Positions 5,877 to 7,440 of a stretch of DNA of 7,440 bases are shown piece after piece; position 1 is the first letter of the stretch; each line of letters starts with the position of its first letter. The stretch comes from Thermomicrobiales bacterium. Lineage in GTDB: Bacteria > Chloroflexota > Chloroflexia > Thermomicrobiales > UBA6265. The stretch lies in assembly GCA_025928535.1 (NCBI GenBank), contig JAICJJ010000127.1, positions 1 through 7,440 on the forward strand, given 5' to 3'. The position numbers and the translations under genes were made by a program. The notes under the pieces are model-generated. The model did no database searches, had not been told where the DNA came from, and saw only the letters and a list, made by a program, of their open reading frames with translations.

Positions 5877-6992
5877 GTGCCGCGCGAATTGATCGCCGCC
5901 GCTCCGCGCACGCCCGTCATCCGCGATTATCAGGACCCGCCGCTCGGCGCGCGCCAGATCCGGATTCGCACCGAATTCGCCTCGCCGAAGCACGGCACGG
6001 AACTGGTCGCCTACCGCAACGACCCGGTCGCCAACCGCCCCTACAGTTACGTTTGGGGAGCTGTCGTTCCGGCGTCGCCCGAGCGGGCGGAGAACCGGTT
6101 CCCCCGGCTCCTTGGCAACATGGCGGTCGGCGTCGTCTCCGAAATCGGACCGGATGTGTCTCGCTTTCGGATCGGCGACCGCGTCTTCGGCCACTTTCCG
6201 ATCCGGGAAACGCAGACGGTCGATGAAACCGAGGCCGATCCGCTGCCGCCGGAATTGTCGCCCGAAGCGGCGGTTTGCCTCGATCCGGTCGTGATGGCGA
6301 TGGCGATGCGCGACGGCGGCATCAAACTCGGCGACCGGGTCGCCGTCTTCGGCCTCGGCGCGATCGGCCTGATCGCAGTCCAACTCGCGAAACGGGCCGG
6401 CGCCGATTGGGTCGTCGCCGTCGATCCGCTCGCCAACCGGCGGGAACTGGCGCGGCGGTTCGGCGCCGATGTCGCGCTCGACGCCGCCAACGACGGCGAT
6501 GTCGGGATGGCGATCCGGCGCCTGACCGGCCCGGCGCCCGACCGCGCCCGCCCCCGGCCGGAAACCCGGGTCGTCGGCGGGTATCGGGAGCGGCCGACCC
6601 AAACCGGCAATCTCGGCGTCGATGTCGCGGTCGAAACGTCGGGGAGCGTGCTGGCGCTGCATCAGGCGATCCGCGCGGCCTGCTACGGCGGCACGATCTG
6701 CGTCATTTCGTTTTATGGCCGCGATGCAGCGGGGCTCTATCTCGGCGACGAATTCCACGTCAACCGGCTGAACATGATCTCGGTCCGCGCCGAATCGCTG
6801 CCGATGCGCGACGCGCCGGTCTGGGATTTGCAGCGGCTGGTCGAAACGTCGCTGCGCTGGCTGGAGCGCGGCGAGGTTCGCACCGAGGGGATCGTCACGC
6901 CGATCGTGCCGTTCGCCGAGAGCGCCGAGGCGTACCGCGAAATCGACGAACACCCGGAACGGTCGATCAAATTGGGCATCGCCTTTTCCTAG
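5877..6992 (+). CDS. Medium-chain dehydrogenase/reductase (alcohol dehydrogenase-like), probably zinc-independent
   Basis: This 371-residue MDR-superfamily enzyme has the GroES-like fold (about 1-150, with VGVVSEIGPDVSRFRIGDRV at 84-103) and a Rossmann domain (about 150-300) with the dinucleotide motif GLGAIG (159-164). D183 ends the second strand, favouring NAD(H) over NADP(H). VDVAVETSG (248-256) and GGTICVISFYG (271-281) complete the family pattern. The usual catalytic zinc ligands are replaced: H39 for Cys, N81/M82 in GNM for the His-Glu of GHE, and D137 in LDP for Glu. The four-Cys structural zinc lobe is absent. So it is probably a zinc-free oxidoreductase; the substrate cannot be predicted. 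Residues about 219-245 form an Arg/Pro-rich insertion not usual at this point in the fold. Transcription is divergent from the kinase, but a functional link is not evident. Confidence 0.87.
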   Translation: MPRELIAAAPRTPVIRDYQDPPLGARQIRIRTEFASPKHGTELVAYRNDPVANRPYSYVWGAVVPASPERAENRFPRLLGNMAVGVVSEIGPDVSRFRIGDRVFGHFPIRETQTVDETEADPLPPELSPEAAVCLDPVVMAMAMRDGGIKLGDRVAVFGLGAIGLIAVQLAKRAGADWVVAVDPLANRRELARRFGADVALDAANDGDVGMAIRRLTGPAPDRARPRPETRVVGGYRERPTQTGNLGVDVAVETSGSVLALHQAIRAACYGGTICVISFYGRDAAGLYLGDEFHVNRLNMISVRAESLPMRDAPVWDLQRLVETSLRWLERGEVRTEGIVTPIVPFAESAEAYREIDEHPERSIKLGIAFS

Positions 6993-7018
6993 CCCATTCA
7001 CGCAGGCTCGACTCGGCC

Positions 7019-7042
7019 CCGCGCGGCGCACGATCCGCGCGG
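7019..7042 (+). terminator. Candidate terminator hairpin after the dehydrogenase
   Basis: CCGCGCGG (7019-7026), an 8-nt loop and a second CCGCGCGG (7035-7042) form a perfect 8-bp stem, followed by TTT only. It begins 26 nt past the dehydrogenase stop and separates this gene from the LAL regulator. The very short T-run makes it a weak intrinsic terminator. Confidence 0.45.
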
Positions 7043-7094
7043 TTTCGGAAGACTCGACCAAGGACCGCGGAGCGGCGGCAACGGTTCATTGGCG

Positions 7095-7100
7095 TATCAT
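7095..7100 (+). promoter_or_regulatory. Candidate -10 element for the LAL regulator
   Basis: TATCAT, one base from consensus, lies in the 165-bp gap before the regulator. A start of transcription about 7 nt downstream would fall on the in-frame GTG at 7107. This would allow a leaderless message, as is common in some high-GC bacteria. No -35 box is evident. Confidence 0.25.
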
Positions 7101-7157
7101 CATCGGGTGGGCGCGAGACTGGAAGCGCCGCTCGTCGCCGGGTCCGGTCGATCGCCG

Positions 7158-7440
7158 ATGGACGCCCTCCTCGCGACCAAACTGTTCATCCCGCCGCCGC
7201 CCCCGGACGTCGTCGCGCGCCCGCGCATCGACGCCGCCCTGGATCGGGTGGTCCGGCACCGGCTGACCCTCCTCGCGGCGCCGGCCGGCGGTGGCAAGAC
7301 CACCGCGCGCAGCGCCTGGCGGGCGACGTCCACCGGCGCCGCCGTACCGCTCGCCTGGGTCTCGCTCGACGCCGACGACAACGACCCGGTTCGCTTCTGG
7401 TCCTACGTCGCGACGGCGCTCGAAGCGCTCCACGCCGGCA
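7158..7440 (+). CDS. LAL (MalT-like) LuxR-family transcriptional regulator, N-terminal part, cut by the window end
   Basis: The first 94 codons read MDALLATKLFIPPPPPDVVA, then RPRIDAALD (21-29), RLTLLAAPAGGGKTT (35-49) and AWVSLDADDNDPVRFWSYV (66-84). This is the characteristic N-terminus of large ATP-binding LuxR (LAL/MalT-like) regulators, whose family members run to about 800-1000 residues with a STAND-type ATPase, TPR-like repeats and a C-terminal LuxR helix-turn-helix. Only the start of the ATPase, with the Walker A motif A41-xxxx-GKT (41-48), is visible here; the DNA-binding end lies beyond the window. Such proteins are inducer- and ATP-gated activators. The ATG at 7158 matches the family N-terminus but has no clear Shine-Dalgarno; an in-frame GTG at 7107 is the alternative. 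Target genes cannot be inferred. Confidence 0.85.
   Translation, partial: MDALLATKLFIPPPPPDVVARPRIDAALDRVVRHRLTLLAAPAGGGKTTARSAWRATSTGAAVPLAWVSLDADDNDPVRFWSYVATALEALHAG

Noticed and set aside
5814..7061. Long minus-strand open frame (415 codons) opposite the dehydrogenase
   Set aside because: It is a mirror of the dehydrogenase coding frame with no family signature.
7086..7433. Minus-strand open frame of 115 codons at the right end
   Set aside because: The plus strand encodes the clear N-terminus of a LAL regulator; the minus frame is its shadow.

Overview
The window is a chromosomal segment from a GC-rich bacterium. Most of it looks to be about 70-80% G+C, with third codon positions heavily G/C, clear Shine-Dalgarno sequences and GTG starts on two genes. 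A LAL-type (MalT-like) LuxR-family regulator beside a YegI-like receptor kinase suggests Chloroflexota (Thermomicrobia-like) or a high-GC actinobacterium. This placement is inference; no rRNA or other marker gene is present.

Layout, left to right. Positions 1-163 hold no supportable gene but contain a nested inverted repeat just past the stop of the first gene. 164-1579 (-) is a complete M14 zinc carboxypeptidase without a signal peptide; its 3' half is much less GC-rich (about 48% by hand count) than the rest. 1795-2238 (-) and 2246-2785 (-) are two different DUF488 proteins in a tightly coupled operon (7-nt gap, stop codon overlapping the next ribosome binding site). Divergent from them, 2982-3773 (+) resembles the dual-OB-fold (DuOB) family. 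Convergent with that gene, 13 nt away, 3787-5679 (-) encodes a single-pass membrane kinase: YegI-like kinase domain, zinc ribbon, one transmembrane helix and an extracytoplasmic beta-rich domain. Divergent from the kinase, 5877-6992 (+) is a medium-chain dehydrogenase that lacks the usual zinc ligands and carries an Arg/Pro-rich insertion. A GC-rich hairpin follows it, and at 7158 (+) a LAL-family ATPase regulator begins and runs off the window end.

How the genes may work together. The only convincing functional unit is the DUF488-DUF488 operon with its divergent DuOB gene. All three are uncharacterised; the two DUF488 proteins keep the CSE...CHR motif, and OB folds commonly bind nucleic acids, so a nucleic-acid-related or stress/conflict role is possible but unproven. 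The kinase and the LAL protein are sensor/regulator types whose targets cannot be read from this window. No tRNA, rRNA, CRISPR array, insertion sequence or integrase was seen. No gene-free stretch exceeds about 215 bases.
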